Positions 44,503 through 55,956 of a stretch of 64,000 nt of DNA are shown piece after piece. Made by a program: the position numbers and the translations under genes. The stretch spans positions 16,454,304 through 16,518,303 of the forward strand of contig JAVLUZ010000145.1 in NCBI GenBank assembly GCA_036768485.1, in the 5' to 3' direction. Below the pieces are notes generated by a model. The model was not told where the DNA came from. It did no database searches and saw only the letters and a list, made by a program, of their open reading frames with translations. Position 1 is the stretch's first letter; each line of letters begins with the position of its first letter. This stretch comes from Mermis nigrescens (taxonomy: Eukaryota; Nematoda; Enoplea; Mermithida; Mermithidae).

Positions 44503-47500
44503 ATGACTAGCAGCCAGGAGTCCGTAGTTTGGCAATTTTTTGAAATTGACCCTACAGATCAGACGACAGCGAAGTGCATCAAATGTGAAAAAATATACAG
44601 TCGAGGAAAAACGCCTAAAACATATTCAACAAAAAGCTTGCACGATCATCTGAAGAAGAAACATAAACACGAATATGAAGCAGCTCAGGAAAAGAAGGAT
44701 GAAGAGCGAACAAATGATTGTGCATCGCGTGCCGAATCCGTCAAACGCATGAAAAGCTTGAAAGATGTCGAAGGAGAAAGAACGAATCCTAAGCAGCTCA
44801 AAGTTGATGAGCTGTTTCAATCGCGCCAAAAATACAACGCAACTCACCAGGATCAGATTAAGCTAAAATTCAAGCTGATGGAGTGGTTGGCAGATGCGGG
44901 ACTGCCTTATACAGTGGTTAAGAACGATCAATTTAGATTATTCATTGATATGTTGAATGACCGATTCAATATTCCTACTGAAAAATACCTTAGATCAGCA
45001 TTGATGCCTGAAATGTACGTACGTGTAAAGCAAGAAGTGCGGCGCTTAGTTCAAGAAAAGGCAGAATTTTGTTCAATTACGACGGATATTTGGAGTTCTG
45101 CCGCTATGGACGCATACTTAGCAATCACGGTCCACTTTATTGAAAATGAGACTTGGGAGCGTAAGGCAGTTGTGGTCGAATGCTTGCCTTTTTCGGATAC
45201 ACATTCAGGAGAACACATAGCCGCAGCTTTAAAGAAGGTTCTTAAAGAATTTGGCATTCTGGATAAATTACATATTGTGGTCAGGGATAACGGAGCCAAT
45301 GTCGTAAAAGCTATGGAAGTAGGAAATTTCAAAAGTATTGGATGCTTTTTGCATAGCCTCCATTTAGTTGTGCAAAATAGCCTATCAAGCCAGCAAGCCG
45401 TTGTTAATTTACTATCAAAAGTAAGCTAACCATACCTGGGTGTAAGGGTCTTAGGGGAATTATGCACCCCCCCGAGATCTGCTGGACCCCCCGGAATTTG
45501 GCGGACCCCCTAAATCGATATTTGTTGCTATAACCCCAGAATTGCTAGTTTTGCACTTTTTTGCCACTTGACCCTATTCGGACCCCCATAATTTTTTTGC
45601 TGCCCACGTATGCACCCAGTAAGTCTGAAAAAATAGTAAACTAATGTACTATGCAATAAAATATGTACTAAATTGTCCGGCATTGTTCAGAGGGGAAAGC
45701 AAAAAGTGTAATTTATCATTTCATAGTCTGCTGCTGGATATAAATCAATTAATGGTACCTAATCATTTAATTTAACATACTCCAAAATCGTTACAAATAA
45801 AATAACTAATTTAAAAAAGGAAAATAATGGATTTTCAGATTTTCTCTTTTATATTTTACATTTCATTAAACATTGTTCTTACAAAGGAAAACAGAAACCT
45901 TGGTGTGATCACTTATCATACTCACGTCACGATGCTCCTTAGTTTTTCATTACATATATGGGATAACCAAAGAACTTTTACTTCACATTAGGTTACATAA
46001 AATAAGCTCTCTAGGTTTTACTCATTTTGGGCTTTATTCTCTAATTTGATCGTATTCTATTTTTAATATTTATATTAAGTATACGAGTGAATAAGTTCTT
46101 ATATTAAATTAAAATAGATTTTTATTTTTATTTAAATCTTCTCATATTTAAATAAAGTCAAATTTTAATTATTTTGATTATTGATTTATTTTTTTATATT
46201 TTTGACTAGCAAAGCAATCTTAAATTCCAGGTACGATACATAGCAAGAACTGTGCGGCACAGCACAAAAGCAAAGAATATGCTGCTATTGGCTCAAAAGA
46301 AAGAAAATCTGCCACAGCACACGATCCTCATCGACCAACCAACCAGATGGAGTAGCACTTACACAATGATCGAACGCTTTCATGAACAAAAGCAAGCAAT
46401 AAAACGCGTTTGTTGCGAGATTGATAAATTGAATGATCGCATGTTAACCAACAATGAATGGGAAATTTTGCCAACGGTGAGCGTGAGAATGTGATGACAA
46501 TATGCTTTGTTAACATACGTGCAACCAACAGTTCATAGTCGCGGGCCATTTTGAGGGGGTAAATGACCTCCAATTTTCGATAATAGATGGCAAAAAGGTA
46601 CATAAAATGGCCTAAAAACGTTCTTTTTCACAAAAGCAGGAGGTTGACAAACAATTTTCTCACTTTAGGAAGATGATGGTCGACTTTGAGGAAGAGGGAG
46701 TCCGCCACCCCAAAAATAAATTTTTTTTACATTTTAAAATTAATTTTTAAAATAAATTCATCTTATTTTATTTCGAATGTAAAAACATCCTATTATGCGG
46801 GTATATTTACAAAAATTTTATTTTTATAACTGCACTGATATCTGTTTTTTTCCCACAAGTATAAAACTCCAATAAGATGTGCATGCAGAAGCTGTCTTAT
46901 GCAGAAAACGCATCGCTTGCGAACAGCTATGGAATCCAATTTATGCAAAATAGTGTATCTTATTTTCATGTCAGTTTGATAATGATACAAAACAGTACTT
47001 TAATCAATGTCAGATAATAAATATACACACCCCGTATCCAGGATTCCGCCAAGGGGAACGGACCCAAAATAAATTGGTCTATATCTCGGAAAATTAGCAA
47101 GGATAGCTTGCGAAAACCGCATTTTTTGACATTTATTAACGTGCTCTATCCATTAAGACAATAAAATTCGGAATTTTCGAGAAAAAAATTCTTTTCTGTT
47201 TTTCGGTTGCGCCTGAGGCAAAATGATAGAAAATGATTGAGATACGGTGCAAAGCGCCAAAATTTTGATGATTTCATGACTTTGCCATGCAATTTTTCCA
47301 TCTCACGTCATTCCACGCTCCAAAATTTTTATTCTGACCAAGTGGGGGGGGCCGCCGTCCCCTAAATGGTAATCTGTATATACATACATATATACCTTTA
47401 TAATGCTAGAAAATCAGAACACCTTAATTGTGATTATTTTTTCAATTTTTGTGACTGTTGATGGTTTCATTATGAAAACAAAAAATGATAATGCAGCAAC

Positions 47501-50500
47501 TCTTGAGAAACACGTTCTATGCAAATCTAATAAATCTTAGCATATAGTTTCTTAATCTTTCAGCTTACGGCGCTATTGAAAATTCTTGCACACACGGTTA
47601 AACTGCATGAAAAGGAAGGATCGTGCATCTCCGAAGAATTGATTGAAGCAAAGTATATATAATTCTTTATCTCAATAATTAATGATCAATTAGTAATTTT
47701 ATCAGTCGATGTGATCTACGCACGTCATGGAAGCAGTTTAATAATTAAAGAAAAAAGACAAGAAATGCCATTAAGTTCAGAATATCATCTATAGTTATTT
47801 ATTATGTATGTGTATGGTTAGTTAATTTTTGTGAGGAGGAGACATATTAACTGAGTTGGAAGAATTTAAAAGACTTTGAAAGTTATTCAGATTTTCATGT
47901 GTTAAAGCAAAAAGAAAAATGTATGTAAACAAAGTTAAAAAATCCAGAAATCACATTAATTTCTACAATTTGTTAAGCAGTTGCGCTTACACATGTTTGT
48001 GGGGCATACACACGCATAGGGAGGGGTGAGAGGGGATGTATAACTCCCTCTGAAGGAGTCAAAATTTAAGGACTATCAAGCAATTTAGGCCCAAAATGGT
48101 ATATTTTCAGGAAATTTTAACAGCATATCTCAAAACTGCAGGTTGCTACATCAAAAATTTCAGATTTCACCCCTGATAACAGATTCTGGATTTTAACCCT
48201 CTCAGGCTACCCTGACCATGCACATCTATGATGTGTGGGTCTGACTGGACCCCTCAGGATCCAGGTGACTTACCAAAATCGATATTTTTGCCAGACCCCC
48301 AGAACGGCTATTTTTGACATTTTTCGTCATTGGACAACACCTAAACCCCAGAATTTCTTTGCTGCCCATGTATGGTTGCGCTGAGTTAATACCACACATG
48401 CGTGGAAGTCTTGGGGTCAGGCTGGACCCGCAAGAAACTGGTGGACCACCAAAAAGTGAAAATGTTTCCAATTACATGCATATGTGTAGATTAAACCGCA
48501 GGCTCGATTATCTCATCTACTTAAATTTCTTTCAGATGTCTGCTATTTAACCTCGTAAAAGGGAATTTTCCCCAACTTGGCACGCTCTTGGAGCAGATTT
48601 TGACAAAAATCGATCAATACTTTTACGGTGGCGATAATAGGAATCACTTCGGATCCATTGAAGAAAACGAACTGTTCACTATTGCAACACTTCTTGATCC
48701 ACGATTTAAAAAAAGGTATGCGTAAAAAAAGAAAAGATTAATTAGAAACGGGCTTTTATAATGTGGTTCAGAAAGTCCCCATTCACTAGACTTCAGACTG
48801 CTCATTGACTGATCAGTTTCTGCAAGGGTGATGCTGGGCTAATACTTTATACTAATTCAGCATAACATTCCGAAATGCGGGTTTGTTTCATCATCATTAT
48901 TAGACTGATTACAGTTGTAAGTTTCAAATGATCCATTTTTCTTGTAATAATTCTTAAATCTCAAAAAATAATTTGACCGTTTATGCATATACATAGCTAA
49001 TGATTATAAGTAGGGATGCACCGGGGCCAGGCCCCGGCCCCGGCGCCCAGGCCCCGGCCCTGGCCCCGGCGCCCAGGCCCCGGCGCCGGGGCCCAGGCCC
49101 CGGCCCTGGCCGGGGCCAGGCCGGCAGCCCGGCCGGGGCCAAAATACGCAAATTTCAGCCTATTATTAAGAATTATCTCAACTTTTTTTGTTCGGATTTT
49201 GGCGATATTTTGAGGGTAAATCGTGCATAATCGCCTGTGCATATCATTCATGTATAACAAAACATTTGTCACAAATTTTATTTCAGAAATTTCGCTTATT
49301 CACGTTTATAGATGCAATAATTTAATAGTCAAAACCGATAATCTTCAAGTTTTTCGCCAAATACACTAGCGTTTCTAATCGCTCAGGCAGCAAACGAGAA
49401 CGGGAATCCGAGCAAATATTGCCGCTTGTACTGAACAAGCGTTCACTCGGGGTACTCGTGGGCGGGGGGCTTAGATATTTCCTTGCCAGTGATGCCAGGG
49501 CCGGGTAAGTTTCCATTTTTGTTCGCCAAAAGTCCAGTGGATCCGTTTCTGTTCCGACCTTCTCTTCTGCATGGGAAAAAGCATATGTTTAACATTTTGT
49601 GACATTCCTGTGGGTATGTTTGCCGGATGAACAGGCGCGTAGCTCTGGGAGGGAATGGGGTCCGGCTGGACCACCCAAAATGCAGATCCTTGCCTCCTCA
49701 ACTTATGACTTTGTCACATGAATTGCATTTCACCTTCGATAAATCCGCTTCAGTAATATTTGAAGTAATCCCAAATCACAGCCGAAATTCCTTGCGTCAT
49801 GGCTAATTAATCAAATGCGTATAATTGTTTAAAGTTAAAATAGACGTTTCTGTAAAATAAAAAATCATTGAGTGAGAAATTACGCCTGATAACATGACTT
49901 TGAGCTAACACAAAACATGTTAAATACCACGATGATTGAATATTGATGTTAATTTGGCCTGTTGAAGAAAATTTCAAACAAATGGCTAGATTGTAAGGAC
50001 TTATTAGTAAAAATGCGTGCAAGTCTAAAATCGTTTCATGTAATCTGATGCCGTTTAAGCGAAATAATAGTATGCTACAAGGCGTAACACTTATAAGAAC
50101 ACACAATAAAATGAAAACGACACTACACATTAACATAATAAATTATGCACGCGAAATTTCTATCCTTGTTTGAGCTATTTTTAATTTGTCTGATCTAAAA
50201 CATGAGCAATTCGGCTGGTAATGATGCAAGTTACATGAATTGGGCCAAATTTTTTAAATGGCAGGAAAAAAATTTGGCCTATATAAGCTATGATGATTAA
50301 TTGAACTCGGAAATACATGTGGAACGGATGCCATGTACTTGCCCAGACGCTGTTTTGCATAAGTAACATTTTGCCTAATACATATTTATACATGGTATAT
50401 CTGGAATATAGCAAAAATAGTTGGCCCCGGTTGGTCCCAGTCTCTGGTACCGGCCCCGGCGCCGGGGGCCGGGGCCCCGGTCAAAAAGGCGGCCCCGGTG

Positions 50501-52782
50501 CATCCCTAATTATAAGGTATTTGTATAATGTAGTTTCTGTTGTAAGTTGATGGTTGTATTTGTTATTTTTTAAATTAGTGAGCTAATTAGTATAGTACAA
50601 TTCGCTGAAATGATAAATGTATGTTTTCCAGGCCTTTCGAAAGTCCAGCTCTTCTGATCAGGCAGAAAATACGCTGGTTCAACTCATTAAGGAGCAAATC
50701 TTGTTGCGGAGGAAGGAAACAGAATCCGCTGCCAGTCGGAGCAGTAGTAACCCATCAAGAGGAAAATCTGTTATTGCAGAGTAATTGTAATTCAAATTAT
50801 TAAGTAGTAGTGAGTAGTAGGTGAGTTAGCATAGCTTAAATTAAGATATATATTTTGTGGATGGATATTAGCCTAAATGAAATTGATAAATAATAGTTTT
50901 TATTTTTGAGAATTGGATTGTTTCATACACATATACTTCACTGAACAGTATAACACCAAACTTTATTGAAAGAAAAGCCATCTACTAGCTTTATTTATCA
51001 AAAAAAATAAAATAATATTAATATTGAAAAATTATACCAAAAAATATAATACTATAAAATAACAAATTTTTTATTATTTTATACGTACATAATGTACATA
51101 TTATAATCGCGTGTCTGTTTTCTTTATCTCGCATTATACATAGGTACCATATATGCACACACTTAGGGAGGGGTGAGATAGGGTATTACCTCCGCTAAAG
51201 GTGTCAATATTTAGGTACTGTCAAGCAATTTAGACCCGAAATAGTATATTTTCAAGCGATTTTATTATAATATACTTCAAAACGCAGACAACTACAGCAA
51301 AATTTTAGGATTGTACCCTCCCTGATGACATATTCTGGGTTTTAACCGTCCCAGGCGTGCGCATCCATGATAGTTAGGTGCAAATGAATTGCAGGTCATT
51401 AAATGATTAAAGCATGCATTTTAGATTTGTTTAATTATAGATATATTATAAAATATATTACATTATATTATAGAGCCATTCAACCATTTTTTAGACACTA
51501 TGCTGCTATGCTAGAAAGTTCATCAGGCGAAGATGTGTTCGATGAGATAGACCCATTATCTGCGCAACAGAGAGCAAAAGCAATAGTGGCTGACTATATG
51601 GCAGACCAGCGCATCACTGTTGAAGAATCGCCTTTGACTTACTGGAAAATCAACAGTCATAAATATCCAGAACTAGCAGTAGTAAGCATACACGGGCACT
51701 GGGCAGCAAAAGATATTCTGGGGGTCCGGATGGAGTCAAAGAGCAAAAAAGTGGCAAAAATAGCGATTCTGTGAGGTCTAGCAACAAATATCCATTTTGG
51801 GAGTGTCCGCTGCATTCTGGGGGTCCAGCATACATCCATGTGTGGTAGTAATTAACCTGCTTCCTGAGGTCATTAGAAACATTCAAAATACGTCAGATCA
51901 AATGCATGACTTTATCTAAATAACATTATATAATAAAAATAAATAATAATTATCTAAATAACATTATATAGGTACATTGTACATTATGTTTCTATAATTG
52001 CACTGGTTCAACAAATCCTAATATGATTACTAAGAAAAATAATTTATGCAAATTGTATTGTAATGCTGAAGGATTAATATAAAGAACGAAACTTAAGAAA
52101 AATAGAAGTAATAAAATAATGAAAATGTTTTACTAATTATAAGAAAAATCGAACTAGCAAAAAATATATAACAAATCGAATGTTTAGAACTTTCTGATCA
52201 TGTGTTCCTGTTTTGCTGTTCACCTTACACGCACATAGGGAGGGACAAGGGAGAGGTATAACCCCCTACAGGGACCAAAATTTAAGTATTGCCGTGCAAT
52301 TTATGCCTAAAATAGTGAATTTTGAAACGATTTTGACGTAAAATCCCAGATAAAAGCTACTTACTGTGGCGAAAAAACCTAGATTTCTTCACCCTCCCTG
52401 ACTGCCCTGGCCATATGCATCTCACGTTTGCTGTTCATGTGATGCTTTCTACGCGAGTTCATCTTTATTATAGCTCGCCAAAGAATACCTCAGCCCGCCT
52501 ATTAGTTCCGTGTCCAGTGAACGCGAATTCAAGTCAGCTCGTGATTTAGCTAATGGTTCAAGAATTCGATTGAAGCCAGAAAATCTTCAAAAGCTCTTAT
52601 TTCTAGAACATAATTTGCGAGCAATTGGATTCGATACATGGAAGCTCCCAAGCACTTTGGCTGATGAGCATGTAGAATGCGGCGCAAGCAGCAGCAGTAG
52701 TGAAGATTCAAACGATATCGAGTGTGCTAATAGCAGCGACATAGAATTTGTCAATGATTCAGACCATGAAACACTGGACTAA
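44503..52782 (+). CDS. hAT-family transposase (BED-finger type), seven exons
   Basis: About 690 residues in exons 44503-45420, 46231-46476, 47564-47652, 48536-48715, 50632-50780, 51495-51681 and 52474-52782, all with GT/AG junctions. Exon 1 has a BED-type zinc finger (CIKCEKIY with HLKKKH). The RNase-H-like core starts with TTDIWSS (first catalytic Asp); a VRDNGANV segment and the GCFLHSLHLV Cys-x2-His region follow. Exon 2 has PTRWSSTY. Exon 4 has LLDPRFK. Exons 6-7 hold the dimerisation domain (PLTYWKIN, YPELA, YLSPPISSVSSER, LLFLEHNLRAIGF) and an acidic, Ser-rich tail. Phases agree at every junction except exon 4/5, where one base seems missing from an A7 run. Several introns hold dispersed repeats. 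Confidence 0.85.
45434..45613. repeat. Family C repeat in transposase intron 1
   Basis: G/C-run-rich copy with ccccagaattgctag, tttgctgcccacgtatgcaccc and ccctaaatcgatatt words, starting within about 15 bases of the exon 1 donor. Confidence 0.6.
48005..48225 (-). repeat. R1-related short repeat in intron 3
   Basis: Begins gcatacacacgcatagggag and ends near ccatgcacatctatgatg. Nearly parallel copies are at 51150-51372 and 52205-52425. Confidence 0.65.
48232..48460. repeat. Family C repeat in intron 3
   Basis: Shares the gtggtctgactggacccc and tttgctgcccatgtatgg words with other family C copies. Confidence 0.55.
49011..50508 (-). mobile_element. hAT deletion derivative nested in intron 4
   Basis: A 1498-base element with inverted ends TAGGGATGCACCGGGGCC (49011) and GGCCCCGGTGCATCCCTA (ending 50508) and a perfect 8-bp target duplication ATTATAAG (49003-49010 and 50509-50516). 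GC-rich CCGGCCC subterminal runs sit inside both ends, as in the host hAT element, so the two are relatives. It retains only the C-terminal part of a transposase. Confidence 0.92.
49322..49572 (-). pseudogene. hAT transposase C-terminal dimerisation domain remnant
   Basis: The minus strand reads a DFWRTKM-like segment in another frame, then ETYPALASLARKYLSPPPTS, TPSERLFSTSG and the final LPERLETLVYLAKNL: the conserved hAT dimerisation domain. The rest of the transposase is missing from the element. Confidence 0.85.
51150..51372 (-). repeat. R1-related short repeat in intron 5
   Basis: Same head (cttagggaggggtgag) and tail (gcgcatccatgatag) as 48005-48225. Confidence 0.65.
51690..51838. repeat. 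Family C repeat in intron 6
   Basis: Starts about 8 bases after the exon 6 donor, with cactgggcagcaaaaga and attctgggggtccgg words; inverted relative to the copy in intron 1. Confidence 0.55.
52205..52425 (-). repeat. R1-related short repeat in intron 6
   Basis: Third nearly parallel copy of the 48005-48225 repeat, lying just ahead of the last exon. Confidence 0.6.
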
Positions 52783-53040
52783 ATCTGTTTCTTGTGACAT
52801 AAATAGTAATAAAACTTGATTTGAAAAGGCGCCCCTAACTTTGCATTTGCCATTTACTACTGAATGGAGCAGTCGCTCATTATTACTCTTATGCCCACCC
52901 CAAGTATGTGTCTGTTATGCAATAATATTTTCCCAGTCTGACTCCTGCCCTGGCACAGCCCCGGCCCCGGCCGGGGATTTTTTTTCAGCCCCGGTACCAC
53001 CCGGGCCCCGGCCAAAAAAGTCACCCTGGTCGATCACTAG

Positions 53041-53943
53041 TCCTAACCAGCGTTTTTGAAGTTTATAATTATAACCGTCAGTAATAAATGGGCATGGAGC
53101 TTTAATCTGAGTGGGTTCCCATAATAGGGTGCCATCCTCTAGATTACACCATCCCGCTTCAGGATTACAAGCAGTCAGATCTCCCAAATTAGAGCTCATA
53201 TGTAAGCCATCATATGTAGCTATTTGACCCTTTTGAATTATGGCGTTATCAACACTATTACAAATATCTTTGCAACTATATTGATATTTGACATTTAAAG
53301 TTTGATTACTCCGCCAAATATTAGGTTTTACTTGATGTAAAGTTAAACCACGAAACCAATTTGTGCTTATCATCCTTAAGCATCTATGTTGGCTAATTTT
53401 ATAAGGTTCCTGGGATTCTCGCACAATTCCTCGGGAACCCAAAAATCCTGTATTTGTGCATATAGTGTGTGAAAAAGCGGTGCATTTAAAAGCAGGAATT
53501 AAAAGAGCATCTAAATTAGGTGTCCATAAATTTGCAGTAAACGTTTTCACAACATTTTCTGATGAAGGTAGCTTACAATTCAATTTTGATGGTAAAGAAA
53601 AGTGAATTCCAGTAGTATGTGGTTCGCACAGTTGATAAGCTTGAATATTTATGTTAGGCAAAGCAAAATAACAAAGCATGATAGTGATTAATATGAAAGT
53701 AATAATGATATTAAGCATTATTTCTGGAATTCTGACTGAAAAATAATTATGCTCGTAATTTATTCGTAAATTTCGTCCATGATTTCCACTATTTTCTGGA
53801 AATTGATTTATGATCAATGGAGTTTCATGCAAATTATCAACTTTTTCCAATTTTAATATATTTTCATTTGATATGCACGGATATTTTGATTTTTCGATGC
53901 TTTCAATAGCACAAATGATATCATGCATTACAAGGTTACCCAT
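53041..53943 (-). CDS. Envelope-glycoprotein-like ORF, truncated by hAT element
   Basis: About 300 residues of element sequence; the frame stays open 40 codons further only because it runs into the hAT end. It has a hydrophilic leader of about 73 residues, a hydrophobic signal or anchor segment near residues 74-95, then a Cys-rich ectodomain with at least ten cysteines and N-glycosylation motifs such as NQT. This outline is that of a class of envelope glycoproteins carried by retroelements or mononega-like insect viruses, but no family-specific motif lets me name it. Its start codon directly follows the gag stop. The rest of the gene is not found beyond the hAT element. Confidence 0.4.
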
Positions 53944-55069
53944 TTAAGCAGCAGCGCTGATCTTGGACTGCTCTGGATCCAGGGCCGGGTCGGAACCTTC
54001 CTGAATGGCGTATGTCTGGGCTTGACCCTGACCATTCATAGGGTAGTTTCTGCCTCGTTGACCAGACATCAAGCGGTTTCCACCTTGGCGATTCGATGGT
54101 GGAGGGCAATGTTCCAATGAAGCTGATGGCCACTCCCCTCTCCTAGATTCCAGGGTCCGTTCGGGCATGGGTCAATTTGATCTGTTCGGAGTTCGGGGAA
54201 AATTACGGCTTATGTGACCAAATTGTCCGCAGTTATAGCATTGTATTTGTTGCAGTTGCTGTGGCCATGGCAGCATTGTTGGTGGTTTGGATGGAAAACG
54301 TTTGCGGAAATTTTTGTTTGACTGCCGGTGGTAAACAAGCAATGATTTGCAACTGGCTTCCTGCTGCTTATTCATGGCATACAAGCTATTGGACGGCTGC
54401 CACTCGGCCTCCAGGCGCAACTGTGTTTCAGCTTGCCGCACCAGCATTTTGGCTTCCTGAAATGTTGTCGGTTTTCTATCTGAAACGAATCTACAGAAAT
54501 CGGAGTTTAGCCCGTCCACGAAGAATCTTCGTGTAATGGCGTCCAATGTGGCTGCACCTACATTGGGATATGCTTGGATCGCAAGCTGTTGAAGATCCAA
54601 AGCATATTTAGTAACCAACTCCCCGGGGCCCCTGACGCCTTGAATGTAATTGCAAGGCTTTGAGCTCCATGTTTTCCTGGGACACAAAGCGCTGCCTTAG
54701 GCCTTCAACTAAATCATCATAAGTCATTTCCGTGCGTTCTGCGTCCGGAATTGACTCATATGCAATTTCTGCAAAGTCTCGCAGATAGGTCGGCAACAAC
54801 AACCTTTTCTTGGCGTCATTCCACCCATTAGCTAATGCTATTCTGCCAAATCGATCCGTCCATCTATCAAAATTTTCATCTGATTTACCATGGTAGTATT
54901 CACCGATAGAAACTTGGTTTCCCGTCCCTACAGGGGCAGGTGCCATTTCAACGGGAGGTTGTAAGTTATCAATCTGTTGTTGTTGCCAACGAGTTTGTGT
55001 AGTTAATCTTTCTACTTCAGTTCTCAACCTTTCTAAAGCATTTCCGCGAGAAATGTTACTCATTTTCAC
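53944..55069 (-). CDS. LTR retrotransposon Gag polyprotein (frameshifted)
   Basis: A capsid-nucleocapsid protein of the Ty3/gypsy-like retrotrans_gag type. The N-terminal frame (54608-55069) has a coiled start, then IGEYYHGKSDENFDRWTDRF, LPTYLRDFAEIAYESI and LVEGLRQRF, the classic capsid core. The second frame (54172-54687) continues with PGELVTKYALDLQQLAIQAYP and ends in a CCHC-like knuckle reading CYNCGQFGHISRNF, whose last cysteine is replaced. The C-terminal tail (53944-54168) is in a third frame. The shifts near 54640 and 54170 are single-base changes. Confidence 0.8.
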
Positions 55070-55428
55070 AAAAGTTAGTCATGGAAAATGAATATTCGTA
55101 AATTTTGAATTCCAAAAGTCACTTTCAGAAGTCCAAATTTGATTAAAATCAAATTAATAAAGTAATCCTGAAGAAAACACGCATATATTAATTAACTGTT
55201 ACTGCATTAGATCAAACACTTGGGTCAAAGATTCGAAAAATATAGGTAAAAACAATAAGTAATGATGACTAATAGAGATGTAGGTTGCAGAGCAAGTACC
55301 CATTAAAAAAACAAATACAATAAAAGTACAAAGTTTTATTAAGGGCTAATATGAGGAAAAGTGTATAGTGAGCGAATAAATAAGGATAAACAGAGGTTTA
55401 GATTAAATAAATTGGATTAATTGTCCAA

Positions 55429-55956
55429 TTAAGTGAGAATTGTGCCAAATATTAGTCCGTTAAAATCACGAGCCGGGTCATAGGGCCGCGCCTGGCCCTC
55501 ATTTGATGTATAAGCGCCATTCCCATTGTTGGCGCGCTCATTGCCGTCGTTGGTGCCTGGCGACCATCCTTGGATTTGGTTCTGTATCGGCCGGCCACGT
55601 CCAACGCCGCCTGAATTGCCTAAACGGCAACTCGTCAGCATTTCTTGAGTTTTGGGGCCGCCCTCGGACCATATGGCCCAGAAAAACAATGCGTCGAGGT
55701 CGCAAACCTTGAGAAGGCAAGTAGCCGCCAACTCGTTCGGAATGACCTCTTCCGACAGTAGGTACCAAATGTACCATCTGAAATAGGCGATTGGCCCATC
55801 CTCGTTGCCTATGGCTAGGTCAAATGTGCCGGTTAAATCCCATGCGCCTGTTGTCATTTTGCGGAAAACATCCCCAACGAGATGTATTGCCTTGTCTTTG
55901 TCTATGCAAAAATGAAGAGGGGCCAGAATGGCCCAAAATTGTATTACGTAGGTCAT
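55429..55956 (-). CDS. Unknown ORF upstream of gag (possible nucleoprotein-like)
   Basis: A 175-residue ORF upstream of gag on the same strand. The first two thirds are helical with many Trp/Tyr residues (YFRWYIWYLLSEE, LFFWAIWSEGG); the tail is low-complexity Gly/Asn/Gln-rich. This shape recalls nucleoproteins of negative-strand RNA viruses or an extra structural protein of a retroelement, but I cannot assign a family. It overlaps no other plausible gene. Confidence 0.35.
   Translation of the reverse strand: MTYVIQFWAILAPLHFCIDKDKAIHLVGDVFRKMTTGAWDLTGTFDLAIGNEDGPIAYFRWYIWYLLSEEVIPNELAATCLLKVCDLDALFFWAIWSEGGPKTQEMLTSCRLGNSGGVGRGRPIQNQIQGWSPGTNDGNERANNGNGAYTSNEGQARPYDPARDFNGLIFGTILT

Larger units (their letters stand above)
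43089..53039 (+). mobile_element. Large hAT transposon with multi-exon transposase
   Basis: Bounded by a perfect 12-bp terminal inverted repeat, TAGTGATCGACC at 43089 and GGTCGATCACTA ending at 53039. On both inner sides lie GC-rich runs of CCCCGGCC (43100-43190 and 52955-53025), likely transposase-binding subterminal repeats. Flanking octamers gtttgaac and gtcctaac match at 5 of 8, so the target duplication is eroded or unproven. About 9.95 kb long, it carries the transposase gene 44503-52782. Its introns hold other repeats, including a related 1.5-kb hAT derivative. Confidence 0.7.

Noticed and set aside
49000..49272. Pro/Ala/Gly-rich ORFs on both strands
   Set aside because: Translation of the GC-rich subterminal repeats of a hAT element.
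53944..54536. Plus-strand ORFs across gag
   Set aside because: Antisense shadows of gag with no protein features.
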